Positions 12,399-24,218 of a stretch of DNA of 64,000 nt are shown here, piece by piece; the stretch's first letter is position 1, and every line of letters starts with the position of its first letter. Under the pieces are notes generated by a model, which had not been told where the DNA came from, searched no databases, and saw only the letters and a list, made by a program, of their open reading frames with translations. The translations under genes and the position numbers were made by a program. Origin of the DNA: Isoetes taiwanensis (lineage: Eukaryota > Streptophyta > Lycopodiopsida > Isoetales > Isoetaceae); the NCBI GenBank assembly GCA_021234155.1, contig JAJEKV010000012.1:6635789-6699788 (forward strand), read 5' to 3'.

Positions 12399-12792
12399 GA
12401 TTGCGGCCGCGATCTGTTCTAGTAGTTTGAATGCATATTACGATAAAATTTTTGAAAATATAACTACGAGATAATCGCGACCATGATTTGATCTATTACT
12501 AAGCCAAAATAAAATAACTGTCAAAGAGATCGCGGTCGCGATTGGTTCTAGTAGTTCAAATGCATACTACTATATGGAAATATAACTATGAGATAATCGC
12601 GACCGCGATATGATCTACTACTTAGCCACAGAGATCGCGGTCGCGACTTGTTCTAGTAGTTTGAATGCATACTATGATAATGAATACAATAATCGCGACC
12701 GCGCATTGTCTTTAGGAACGCGACCACGATTTGATTTACTACTCAGTTAAAATATAACACTAGATTCTGTCAGCAGGATCGCGGCCACGATC
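12399..12792. repeat. array of 16-bp GC-rich palindromes, cluster 1
   Basis: Eight copies of the near-palindrome RATCGCGRYCGCGATY start at about 12399, 12473, 12528, 12595, 12633, 12691, 12717 and 12777. Copies alternate between GCGGTCGC and GCGACCGC forms. The former are followed by TTCTAGTAGTT.AATGCATA and the latter by TGATCTACTACT. A higher-order unit of roughly 125 bp is visible. Such arrays occur as subterminal transposase-binding repeats of DNA transposons. The location between two divergent genes also allows a regulatory role. Confidence 0.8.
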
Positions 12793-13866
12793 CTACGATG
12801 CTCTTACTATATCCAATAGGAAAAGTGCTCAATTTAAAAAGTGCTGAAAAAAGCACGAAAAATGACCTGATTTGAGGGCATCGCGTTTGCTGACGGTGGT
12901 CGTCATTTTCTCGAAGGCACTCAAAACGGCGGCTAAGGCGTTGTGTTGAATCGCGATAGGAGAGCCGAATGCCGATATCAATAGATAGCCTATTAATGGG
13001 GCATATTAATTAGGCGTATTTATGGGCGTATTAATGGGGCATATTAATGGCGGCGTATTTATTGACGGCTGCGCCATTAATGCCTGTGGCCGTATTTATG
13101 AATGACAGTGCTATTTATGGCGGGGTCTAGTTAAAAAATGTCCATATGAGCAGATTTTTGAATCCCGCCATCATGATCGACGAGACAACTATTTTCAAAA
13201 AGTGTACCATGAAAGTGACATAAAAAGTGTATGATGAAAGTGACATTTCCGAATTCGTGTTCTGCCAGCCATGAACATAAATTCCACGCGAAATATGGTA
13301 CCCTAAGACAGTTGCATAATCGACCCGCCACCTTACAGGCCCAACTATTGTCTGAGAAAGAAGAGAATTCAAATTCAAAAAACATGGCTTTGGCTGCATT
13401 GCAATTCTTGCAGCAAGAAGTAAGGCGCTTCCATTTCATACATAGCGCCTGAAAATTTTGGAGGACTGGGCTCTTCCTGGAGCCGATCGCCCTTGTGGAT
13501 CTTCGGGGTGCAGCCGATCGGCCTTGTCGGGCTTCCAAAAACTTAACTTGTTTGTTTATTCGATCAAACTAAACAAGGCAAGCTCCAATTCCCAGTGCAT
13601 TTCTTCTTTATTGATGCCGACTGTGGCAATAGGTGTGATTCTCTTTAAAAATACATCTTTGTTAAAACTGGGTTGTTAATTGCCTCTAAAGGTATGTTTA
13701 TAATGTAAGTAAGCTACTTATGACTATTGATGTGATTCTGTCTAAAATTACAACTGCATACAGTCTAGGAGGTTGTTTGGCCCTTGTAGTAAGTGCTTTG
13801 CTCGTCTAGTAAGTCTATTAAATGCTGGTGCCTAGTAAATATCTAATCCGTTCCACTAACTGCTAT
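12793..13866. other. intergenic with short GCATATTAAT repeats
   Basis: Between the palindrome clusters. The part 12985-13110 repeats GGGGCATATTAAT and GGCGTATTTAT several times. Short frames on both strands at 13.13-13.68 kb overlap each other and show no recognisable domain. Confidence 0.4.
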
Positions 13867-14070
13867 ATATCGCGACCTTGCAGTGTTCCAAGTCAAAGGG
13901 ACAGCTTCTCGACAAAATCGTGACTGCGATCTCTCGCAGAGATGCCACTGTTAACTTCTCCATGAGATCGAGATTGTGTTCCTTCGGAGCATTTTTCTTG
14001 GTGAGAAAAGGCCAGCTGCTTCACATATCTGCGTGGGCTATCATTGCTTGACAAGATCGTGGTCGCAATC
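13867..14070. repeat. palindromic motif, cluster 2 (diverged)
   Basis: Diverged copies of the same motif are at about 13867 (ATATCGCGACCTTGCA), 13916 (AATCGTGACTGCGATC) and 14055 (GATCGTGGTCGCAATC). The last lies about 35 bp upstream of the first in-frame ATG of the plus-strand transposase-like gene. Confidence 0.6.
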
Positions 14071-14105
14071 GTTCATACCGATTATTGGCTAACGGAGTGC
14101 TGAGA

Positions 14106-17100
14106 ATGAAGATGAGGTTCATGCTTATCAATGGCAGGAAGGTTGCAGAAGGGAAGGTGCATGATTTCATCAAGCATCACAATTTGCCCTTGCCTGAAGG
14201 ATGTGCAGTTGTGTCCCTAGAACATATTCTGGAAGAGGAACTCCCGTTGCCGTATCCTGAAACAGAAATAGGGACGCTCTTGAAATCCAAAGATGCCTTC
14301 ATTTTATGGCCCACTAAGGACATAGCTAACATAGCAACCGAGATGCAAGAATTTTCTACCCCCCCAGCACAGATCATGCGCATAATATGGCAAGACCTCG
14401 TGGAGCAGATTCACCCATTTGATGCGGATGTTCCTAAGGCCATTTCAAGGGATGACCTTCTTGATCGTGCATGTATGCTGATGCATGAATGCTCTGACAT
14501 CCCATATGCCATGTACGTGATTGTTTTCACTGACCCCAATCACACTATTTCGGATATGCATTTGGGCAAAGACTGTATAGCTGCTACCATAATGAGCCTG
14601 CAGCCTATGCCAGAGAAGCCATTGATGAGGTGTCAAGCTTGTGCTGAGACGTCAGAAATGCATGACTTGGTCAGATGGAAGACTGGTCTTGTTCTGGTTG
14701 ATAGTGTCCCTGTGTCAAAGCTTATAACGGTTGTAGTAGAGGAGGACAGAGAGTTGGAACACTATGCAATAAAGCCAGAAATAGCTCATGCCAAAAAGAG
14801 ACCGTATCACATGGTAAATCGAACGTTGAGATCACCTGTCCTCCCCACTAAATGTGAAAGGAAAACCACAGCCAGTGCTGTCTTAGACTTCGTCTTCATT
14901 GTATTGCTTAAGGAGATATTGTGCCAACTTTTCTTCCAGTGAGATTATACAAATGAGAAAATTCTATTGGAACATGAAAGCAGCAAACAGGACTGCGTTT
15001 GCTTACAATATGCTAGATGTTTGTTCAGTTAACAGTCAGGTCAAGAAAGTCATATTGAATGATAAGAAAGTTTGCTTAAAAGCATGGCATAGGGCCTACG
15101 GCATACCAATGTCTACTTTCTACAAGTGGAGGAAATTTTTTTTGGGTGGTCACAGAGTAGCTGAGCATGGGAATACCGGATCAAAGAAAATAAGATCTCA
15201 TACACTGGCAGATAATGTTGTGCTATCTATGTACATAAACGAGAACGCAGAAACTATGCCTCATAGATCCAAAATCACAGTTGATGGTGTGAGGGAGAAT
15301 GTGAAAAGGCTACCTTCTGTCTTGATCAAGAAAGACATACATTTAGAGGTTGATGCTAGTGTGATAGACATGACTAGAAAGCATGTTTCTCCATCCTCTT
15401 TCTTGGAAGGAACACCATTCAGAGGTAGCCAAAAAATTGCATTTTCAAAGTGTAATACCTGCATTGTCATAAAAGAGAAAATGGCAAAGACAAGAGATCC
15501 AATGGAGAGAAGGGAGTTGCAAATGGAGAGGAAATCCCACATGACAGCCTAGATCTCTTGCAGAAGTCTTTACTAATCCTGGAGTGCACTGTCACACCGT
15601 TTCCCTGAGCAGGCCCTTACTATCATACATGATAAAATGGACCAACAAGACAATGATACCTAGGCTGGAGAAGCTAGCAAAATCATGTGGAGGGGTGAAC
15701 GGTTAAAAGTTAAAAGTAGCATGACTGGTGCACTGATGCATGGGCATGGCACAGATGCATTAGGTCATTTCTCAATCGAACTTTGGAAAGATGATTCGAA
15801 TTTTTATGTTGGTTCTTTGAATCATGCTATCAAAACTTTGGAGGATACTTCTGAAGACAACTGGGCCATTTGAGAGAAGGAGGTCGTCCTGAGTGCATTT
15901 GGGAAGCGACACTTCTTAATAGCATGGGGTTGAGAACCAAAAAACTGAACAGCACTGGCTCAACTTAAGAAGCTACCAAGGAGGCTCTACTTACAGTTAG
16001 ACAACTGCTCAGGCCAGAACAAGAATAGATATCCCTTCTCTTATCTTTCCTATCTTGTTTGGTTGGGTGTTTTTTAACAAATATAGCTAGGTTTTATGAT
16101 GGTTGGACATATCTATGATGATATTGATGCACTCTTTGGTAACTACTCCACTTTAATGCGCAGGTCGGATGCATTTACTACTCCAGAGCTAATGCAACTC
16201 TTTCGAGAATGTAGCACCAAGGCACCAGCACCATACCTTGTTACAGAGGTTCCTAATTGGAAGTCTTTCATGAAAGGATACATTCCTGATAAGAAGGATC
16301 GCTTGATTGGTCATTTGGAGCCCTTATTGTTCAAGTTCTGCATGAAGGATGGGTGTATTACAAGATGAGACCAAGCCATAGAGAATGGTTGCCAGATAAG
16401 GGTATCGGATGTGGAAAGCAAGTGACAATGGTGTGCCTATGATACCGATTGGCTCTTCAAAGTCTGTCAAACCGTATGCAAGTCTAAAGGACATAGATGC
16501 TTTGAGGTCGTCTATTGCAAAGTACATGATGCATTGGGCTAATATCTCTAGGGCTAGAGTGAACTCATGGTCCAATTCTTACATGCGTGAAGTTATTGAC
16601 TACTGGTCTGATCTGATGCGTGTCCTAGGAATGTTCGCTCTGGCAATACTGAAATAAAGAACTTCTGGCGTCAAACAAGGCAAGAACTGGTAGCCGAGAC
16701 AGATCCAATTATGGTTGATGAATAAATGCTCTCCCACTTTACGTGGGACCTGCAAAGGATAAATCTAAAAATGCAGTTGAAATATTTGACCCATACCAGG
16801 ATGTCCAGAAAGACATGTTCTTGCTTGTCAGGCCGGGAGGTGCGTGTCCTGCATGGGTAGCATATGCAGAAGAGGACCCTATACAAGACTCGGCTCTTCC
16901 ACATTATGAAGAGGTTCTTGTGTCTTGGTGGGAGCCAGTGGCAAGGAAAGGTACAACATATGCTTGGCAATATCAGGATTGCTGGCATAAAAAAATGGAG
17001 ACCAAATCCTAATGATAGACCATGCTATCAGCCTCTCAAAATCATAGGTTATGGTTGGTCAGTTGAGCCCAAGCCATTGTTCACAATAATCCCTGCAAAT

Positions 17101-17163
17101 CTAGGTGTCCAGCTGTACGAACTATTGGCGAAAGAGGCAACTGAAGGCGATGAGGACAACTAA
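14106..17163 (+). pseudogene. transposase-like gene: DUF8039-like N-terminus plus DUF7869 DDE core, decayed
   Basis: The frame from the ATG at 14106 runs to 14942. It starts with a compact segment ending LPYPETEIGT..FILWPTKDI that matches the pattern of DUF8039, found in plant CACTA-associated proteins. 14953-15552 encodes KAWHRAYGIPMSTFYKWRKF (a helix-turn-helix-like segment) and FSKCNTCIVIKEKM, the Cys-pair region of DUF7869 proteins. IIHDKMDQ lies at about 15630, QLDNCSGQNKN at about 15990 and VGHIYDDIDALFG at about 16100. These are the expected acidic positions of the DDE-type core, in the right order. The C-terminal part (about 16680-17163) has WVAYAEED and VSWWEPV segments. Frame changes and stops (for example near 15552, 15660 and 16062) show decay, though spliced introns could explain some gaps. 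I am confident of the core and less sure of the DUF8039 match. Confidence 0.7.
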
Positions 17164-17607
17164 ACAAGTTACTCAGGTTCGATACATCAGATAATATTCA
17201 TTATGCTTATACATCCGTACATCTTTAATAGGTGCGTATACATCATTACATCTTTAATAGGTGCACACATTATTGATAGCATACAGTCAATGATTCACTC
17301 ATCAAGACCTGCTAAGGTGATCCCATTCGGCTCGTAGGCGCTCAGGAAGCCAAACAAGGTGGATCACAACACGATGAAGCCTGAGGCAATCATACTCACG
17401 ACCATTAGCTTTGGATTGCAGGTAGGGATCGAGGAGAACACCTCTTAGCACGCATCCCACAAGATATTGTAGCTCATGGAGCAAGTAATGGTCTCGATGT
17501 GATCTGGACGAGTAGGCAGATAAGCCATGGGAGATGAATGACTTCTACCACCGAATGGAGCTGCTCTTTCAGTCATAGAATTATTGATGTAAATTATTGG
17601 TGTAGAT
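17164..17607. other. 3' flank of transposase-like gene
   Basis: A short direct repeat of TACATCTTTAATAGGTGC with variants is present at about 17215-17265. No coding domain was recognised. The LINE insertion begins just after this stretch. Confidence 0.4.
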
Positions 17608-18553
17608 TGTAGCACTATTTTTTTTTTTTTTTGAAGAACGTGTTTTACTTCATATTATACACTCAAAATATTACAAAGTACTTCCAGAAGTAAGAAATGT
17701 CCCTGAAGCATCAATCACTTTTAGATGATCACTCCATATTGGAAGTTTAATACGATCAGGCCAATTGGAGATCTGAAAGCAATTATACAACTTCTTACGA
17801 ATTTCTTGAAGTACCACCTGAGAAGAAATATGCTTATCATAAAAGACCTTTCTTCGCCTTCACTTCCATACACTCCATATTAGCCAAGACTTTGCCATGT
17901 GAAATACAATCCTTTTAGAAGCAATCCACTGATTTGGATAAATACCCAAAAGAAAGTGCTGACTATCCAAAGATACTCCAAAAAGAGAATGCAGCCAGGA
18001 TCTAAGACTACTCAGCTCTGCACACAAATATAAACAATGCTCCAATGTTTCAATGCACCGCTCACACATTGGGCAAAGTGGGCTTACTCCCGGCTTAAAG
18101 CGATGAACCATCTCATTAACTCTCAAAGAGCAATGAATCACCTGCCAAAGTAAAACATTTACCTTTGGAGGATTATATTTAGACCAAACAAGGTTCCAGA
18201 TGGATTGCCATTGAGAAGGCAAAGTCTGTAAGTGTCATTTTCGAGAAGGTGATAAAGTACTTGAGGATGTAAGCAATCTGTAGCATGAACTTACTAGCTT
18301 CTTGCCTTCTTTACAACCTTGAACAAAGTTCCAGCATCTCTGGTCACCAACCTTCTTAATTAAAGGAAGAGCACTTGCTACATAAGCCCATATACTGATA
18401 TCTTTATCCAACAACCCATATTTCTCCTGAAACCATTGCCAAGGAGCAATGTCAATACCAAAATACCACTGTTCAATAGAAATAATACCTGCTCTCCTCC
18501 ACCTTGCTTGGGAATACGCATGCATAAATTCTACAACTGGGTGTAGCACTATT
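17608..18553 (-). mobile_element. 5'-truncated LINE with 12-bp target-site duplication
   Basis: A poly(T) run (17617-17632) is the minus-strand poly(A) tail. The insertion is flanked by TGTAGCACTATT at 17608-17619 and again at 18542-18553, a perfect 12-bp duplication. The body encodes the C-terminal part of an ORF2. 18549-17860 is one frame broken by a TGA at 18235-18237 and ending early near 17860. It carries a zf-RVT domain with SPLCPMCERCIETLEHCLYL. Length (about 0.92 kb), tail and target duplication show standard target-primed reverse transcription with 5' truncation. It lies in the 3' flank of the transposase-like gene. Confidence 0.92.
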
Positions 18554-19564
18554 ATTGGGCATGTACAAGTGTCAAGTACACGTACAAGTATCGTGCATAA
18601 TTTGTATAGATATATGTATCATCCATAATCATGTATCTTGGACTTAAGAAGTAGGTGAAAGTATTTGTGCTTGAGCAAATTAGCTATGCTTGAAATTCTC
18701 AAAATTGTGATACTCTCTCCAATTAATTAAATCCTGCTTAATGGCTCGATGCATTATCAACCAAGAAGAGGAAATATCTCGATGCCAACTCCTTAGTACT
18801 AATCCAATATAACTAAACCCATACCCCCAAGAAACAGAGCTAACACATACTGGTGCTGATAACTCACCCATACTCTCAAGAACACTCATACCTACACTTC
18901 AGGCATGCCGGATCATAATACAAAATAGAGAAATCCAATTGCCTGATAGATTTTCGTTTCCATTTCCAGTCCTATGATCCTCTTGCAAAGATGGCATACC
19001 TGTCTAATGTATCCCAAGCATGTTGCTTATTCTTTAAAATCACACACAGTAAATTACAGATGAATCCAAACAAAATAGAGCTCCTTTGAAACCCCTAAAA
19101 TGCAACGGCAAACAAATTCTCTCGCTGCCCAGATCTGCTACTTAGCATACCAGAAATTACAATAATGCCAGTGCATACGTTTACCTAAATTTCAAGAGAT
19201 TTCGAAGTCTATGTATTTGGAAGGAGTAAAAAACATGAGTGTTTTTCTAGCTGTTTTAACTCTTTCTAAACTACACAATTTCTAATGATGGAAGTAAAGG
19301 CAGAGTTCAATTGCAAAAATATCTCATTTGAAAGACAAAGAATGATGTAAAAACAATCAATGGATCTAAAGATGACAAAACGTACAAATATAGGTGCAGC
19401 CATGACTTCATGTGCAGTTCGCAGATGCAACAAACAGGCTCTCTTAGAAGCCATTGATTGTTCTTTTGCATTACGATGCAAGTGTACAAAAACCCAACAA
19501 TGTCTTCAAATTGCCACCACATTGCTAATGCTAGAGATATTAACAACTTTAAAAACAAAAAATA
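18554..19564. other. intergenic, nothing recognised
   Basis: Several overlapping short frames occur on both strands with no domain, motif or repeat that I can recognise. Confidence 0.4.
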
Positions 19565-20470
19565 AGTTTTTTTCTTTTTTTTTTTTCTTTTTTTGAGGGT
19601 AAGAGTAAAAGTTTATTAATACATAAGATAAAATACATCAAGTCCGCTAATAAGGAAGGATAGGAAGAATTTTGAACAGGGATAAATATTTAGGGAGTCT
19701 GCATCATCGTGCACTCCAGAAGCTACTTCTCTTCTTCCCCATCAAGTGGGTACTATTAGAGAGTCACCTATCTTCTCCAAATGGACAGGTACTATAGAGG
19801 AGGGTAGCTCCCGTTCCACGCTATATCCTCCCTTGACGTAACAATTATAGCTGAATAGCTAGATCACTTACCACTGCTTCAGTTGCTTCCTCGCTAGTTG
19901 AGCCAATGACACCTAAAGAAGGAACAGAAACCTTCCAAGTTCCCAACTCTGTCCAGTTCTCTGTTATATCTCACTCCTTTTTGTCTATGGTATGATAGAG
20001 CCATCAGTGCCACTTCCTGGTTGAAGAAATTTTTCAGCTTTTCTATGCAGATTCTAAGCCCCCCATAAGTAACATCGCAACGGTGTTTCCAAATTACCCA
20101 CATCAATGTTAACTAGCGAAGCTTCAATGCAGTTTTTGTCCGAGACCCTTATCAGTCCGGGATAAGTTAACTGATGCATAGATAAGCCAATAATGGGACT
20201 TACCCAATGCCAGAATCCCACAATCTTTGGGCAGAAGAAGAGGTGTCCAGTAGATTCCCTAACTTGACAGCCAAGCAGACAACTATCATCTCCTATAATC
20301 CCTGTTATAAAGGTTCTCTTTTGTACTCATCCCCTTTTGGAGAGCCATCCATCTAAAAAACTGAATCTTCTTGGAGCATAGCGATTTCCAAAAGAAGTGA
20401 AACATCCAAAGACAATCACAGATATAGTCCGATCGAAGCCAATGTGCTCGATCTTCACAGCGTTAGTTCA
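19565..20470 (-). pseudogene. LINE 3' fragment with zf-RVT domain
   Basis: A T-rich tract (19567-19596) followed by GAGGGTAAGAGTAAAAG is the reverse of a poly(A) LINE end; the short fragment at 50.46 kb has a similar GAGGGATAAA junction. The minus strand encodes MWVIWKHRCDVTYGG (about 20100), a hallmark of LINE C-termini. Further upstream is a zf-RVT-type stretch with KKIQFFRWMALQKG (about 20350), broken by stops. No target duplication was identified. Confidence 0.75.
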
Positions 20471-21577
20471 ACCTAAAGTAACTAAAAGAAATCGTGGAAA
20501 AAAAAAATTGAAAGGAAAGGTGCTCACTCTCAAGAGGCACGAAGCAAGTATTTTTTACACTCGTCCACTTCTTTAGATCAACATCCTATGTTTTAGGATA
20601 AAGCCATGTCAATTTTTAGGACACGTGGATAGCCTAGGCTTTGAGATAGCTTGACACCCAAGGTTAGGCTGTTGCGCTAAAAAATAAAAAAATAAAAAAA
20701 TTGTAGTTAGTTTGTTAAAATCTTGAGGAAGAGCGAGGCAGAATACCCTATTCTCATAGCCGACAGAAAGTGGAATTAATTGGGAATACCAAATATAAAA
20801 TAAAAATCATTCAAATTGAAACGGATATGCAATAAAGTTGACCTGGCTTTAGTTTTTGAGTCATCGGGTTTGCTCTTCGAACTATAGCAAACCAGAGGAT
20901 GATAGAGCACACACCATAATAAGGGTGATCTACCTTCAATCCTTCAAGAATTAGACATCCGGCACAAATAGACAATAAATGGTAAACTGTAAAGGCAAAA
21001 ACTCCAGCTCAAATTACTGCTAGGTTGCACATTAATGGTTTAAGGCTTCAAGCATAATTAATCCATTACATACATGTTTGGATCTTATGCAGTAAAGTGA
21101 CATGCAAGTCTGTGCAAGGTACAAAAAATAGGTAAAGGTTTCATAAAGAGATTAATTCTTTGCACCAATCCAAAGAAACATTATTCAAGAGCTTTTAGCA
21201 TCCTCTATTATGTAGAAAGCATGCCAAATCATGCTCATGAAGAAGAAAGTCTTCCTTTTAAGACTCCCACATCCTGCCCTCAATATGTGCCCTATCCTGC
21301 CCTCCTAAATGTATTGATGTAGCATGCATGCTCCTGGTACTGTACTCTAAGTCCCACTTCCACGACAACCTCTAGTCCATCACCATTGCATAATCTTTAG
21401 TGACGTCTCGAAGAGACACTTAGACCCTTCAAGGTGTACGCAATATATACAACACAGTGGCATTTGTATTCTATCAACAACTTAAGTAATATTTATATCA
21501 AATCTCAGCTTGGGCTTGCCATCAGGTTTGAGGTCTGTTGCCTAGCATTGTCATGTGTTATGCTAAGATTGTACATG
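20471..21577. other. intergenic, nothing recognised
   Basis: AT-rich sequence without a convincing reading frame or repeat structure. Confidence 0.4.
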
Positions 21578-21731
21578 GAGACCCATGAACTCTTGCATTC
21601 TCTGCCAGTTGGGTCCCATTATGACATGCTATCATTTCGTTGCAAGCATGATATGAGACCCATGAACTCTTGCATTCCCTGCCAGTTGGGCCCCATTATG
21701 ACATGTTGTCATTTGGTTGCAACGATGATAT
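21578..21731. repeat. 77-bp tandem duplication
   Basis: The unit beginning GAGACCCATGAACTCTTGCA starts at 21578 and again at 21655. Few substitutions separate the copies (GTCCC/GCCCC, CTCTGCC/CCCTGCC), so the duplication is fairly recent. Confidence 0.85.
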
Positions 21732-22454
21732 AACATCATCTTGCAATTCTATTGTTTCTAAAGCTAATAAATGCCTTGAATCTTTGCTATGGCATCTAAG
21801 AGACTGCCACATTCTCTTTATATTTGCTGCAAAATAAAAAAATGTAATGCTGAATACATTAAACGCCTTAGTAATGGCACATCTTCTATAGAACTTAGTA
21901 ATGCATTTCCATCGAAATAAGACATTTTCTGCCACCATTATTGTTGTAGAATCAAAGGATGCATGAGACAAAAGTACATATTCCAATAGATATGTTTCAC
22001 ACAGGTTTTTGTGTATCCAAATTAAAACATTACTATAAACTTTTTTATGAGAAGAACAAATGAGTCAGGTCAAATCTGCCATGGAAGGATGCCAATGAAT
22101 TTGAGAATGTGTCCAAAACTGCCCGATGAACCAATCCACAAAGAAAGAAATATAACATAGAAATGCAACCAGGAATTCACAAAATTGGCCAAGATCTCCC
22201 TTCAAAGAAGACATGTAAACTCTAAATATTCACCTCACTACACCAAACTCCAGCTAAGGAGTTTTTAAGCTCAGACCATTTCAAGGGTTTGTTTCTCAAG
22301 ACTTAGAGCTTGTTTCTCAGGACTTATTTTTCAGGAGCAATCAATTTGCCAAGTCTAGATTGCCTATTATCAAATGCCAAATCTCCAAGAAGTCTACAGT
22401 TCAAATGTAGGCTTATATTTACTGCATACTAGAGATAGAGATTGAGGTCAGAAT

Positions 22455-22990
22455 TCCTTGTATTGTTCCTATCAGGTGCTTGAAATATGAACCAAAACAT
22501 AGAACACATGAGTGATAAAGAATTTACATAGCAAATAGAATAGAATAGAATAGAATAGAATAGAAACCTTACCTGGGTGAATACATGAGCAACTAAGTTG
22601 TATTGCATCTGATGGCCATGTGTAATGCTCCATTGAGTTCTTAAAAGCTCCAAATAGACCATTTGTAATTCTGTAAGAAAGCACCATGTAGACTTAAGAA
22701 TGATATTTGATGGTCTCTCCTGAATCCGACAAATCTACAACATCTTATCAGATGTTCAAAATATGGACCAAAATATAGAGCACGAGTGATACAGAGTTTA
22801 CATGGCAAAAAAGCTAAAAGAAACTTTACCTGGATGAATAACATGAGCAATTAAGCTGTGATGCATCTGATGCTCATCTGTAATGATCCATCAAGTTATT
22901 AGGAGGTCCACATACACCATTTGTAATTCTACAAAAAAACACCATATTAATTAAACTTAAGACATGAAGTTTGTTGCGCTCTTTGAATCC
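22455..22990. repeat. diverged ~290-bp tandem duplication with (TAGAA)n in one copy
   Basis: The segment from about 22470 to 22740 (with GAACCAAAACATAGA, TTACCTGGGTGAATA and ACCATTTGTAATTCT) is repeated from about 22745 to 22990 with many substitutions. Only the first copy has the pentanucleotide run of about five TAGAA units at 22537-22564. ACCTGGRTGAATA looks like a splice donor on the minus strand in both copies, so duplicated minus-strand exons are possible, but no protein was recognised. Confidence 0.6.
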
Positions 22991-23549
22991 CGCAAATCTA
23001 CATCTACTACATGTCACCAAAACATAAGGAAAAAAAAGGATTGGAAGTTAATATGCAAGGGCGGATGTTGGAAGGTAATATGCAATGGCGGAACACCGAC
23101 AACACAAATAAAGATCTACAAATCATGAGAAACCTAGTCTATGTAATATCTGGCATCCACGTTGAAAAGTTTGGTGCCAAATCGAAGCCCACACCTGCAG
23201 TACGTTGTGGATTTGTGCGTAACACACGTCTGCCGATCAAAGATAGAGCGATCAAGGACCCCAAAACATACTTTCAATTTGGCAAACTGGAAATTTTTCC
23301 CATCCACCGAACTCCCAAAAACCTTTAAGAAATAATTAAAAAAGAATTCCAAAAACATTTTTGGCCATGCCAGTAAAACTCAAATTAACAAGATTGTTTG
23401 GAAACTAGATCATGGACGTGCCAACTCCGACAAATTTTGTGTTCACTTCATAGAAAACACTTGGGTCTTTTGCACCAATTTGACCTAAACACCAGGGGAG
23501 GGTCATCAATAGTGGACCATGGTAAAATGAAATAAATTTTTTCATTAGT

Positions 23550-23905
23550 GGCTCAACACAAAATTTTTTTCTCAATTTCAGCCATTGAAAATGGCCCTGT
23601 CATCAAGCATTTCCCTCATTTCCTTGGGGACCTGAACATAACCTGACAACCATATGTTCTGAACATATCATAGCTGGAGACATTTTCATTCCACATCTCC
23701 TCAAGCGTTTTACCTTTAATGCTTACAGAAGGGAGTTTCTTTTAAATAACCACAGCTGCCTTAATAGCTTCATCCCAAAGCAAATTTGGCATACCTGATT
23801 GCTTAAGCATAGAGCGTACTGCATGAAGTATTTTCTGTTCTGCAATCCCATTTTGTTTGAGAGTATATCTGCATGTTAGTTGCCTCTTAATGCCTCAATC
23901 CCTGG
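23550..23905 (-). pseudogene. Ty1/Copia integrase remnant
   Basis: The minus strand encodes QNGIAEQK, VRSMLKQSGMPNLLWDEA and a downstream GKTLEEMW segment with YGCQ. This is the order seen at the C-terminal side of the Copia integrase core (QNGVAER, then a W-x-EA segment, then the P-x-E-x-W segment). A stop interrupts it within the AVVI region and the frame fails near 23640. Only about 350 bp is recognisable; no LTRs were seen nearby. Confidence 0.8.
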
Positions 23906-24218
23906 ACCAGTTCATGTGGAGATTTCATTATCATATATATCCAAATTTTTTTTCATGAAAAGTATATGCAACACCTCGTGCCAAGAGCTTTTAGCCATGC
24001 ATTTCAATTGAAAAAATATTTTGTTTTCACGGTTTTCTTGTTCATGATTCTTAAATGGTCCACTGAGTTTTTGTGAATAGAAAAAAAAACTAAAAATAAG
24101 TTCATATGGTTTGAACAAAAATTCCCAAAAGATCGGAGAGCCGTTAGATCTTGCTGCCGTGGACGGTTGAGGCTCTTTGGCGGGATGTATGAAAGAGAAG
24201 CTTCTCAGTGTAGCAGCT

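Noticed and set aside
12399-12792. Palindrome array as a CRISPR array
   Set aside because: Repeats are irregularly spaced, alternate in form, have repeated rather than unique spacers, and the DNA is plant nuclear.
14085-14105. Start of the transposase-like gene at 14085
   Set aside because: The codon there is TTG. The first in-frame ATG is at 14106.
22537-22564. (TAGAA)n as a minus-strand LINE tail
   Set aside because: No stem-loop or GTGGACGATAAAA module lies next to it, and the surrounding DNA is a tandem duplication.
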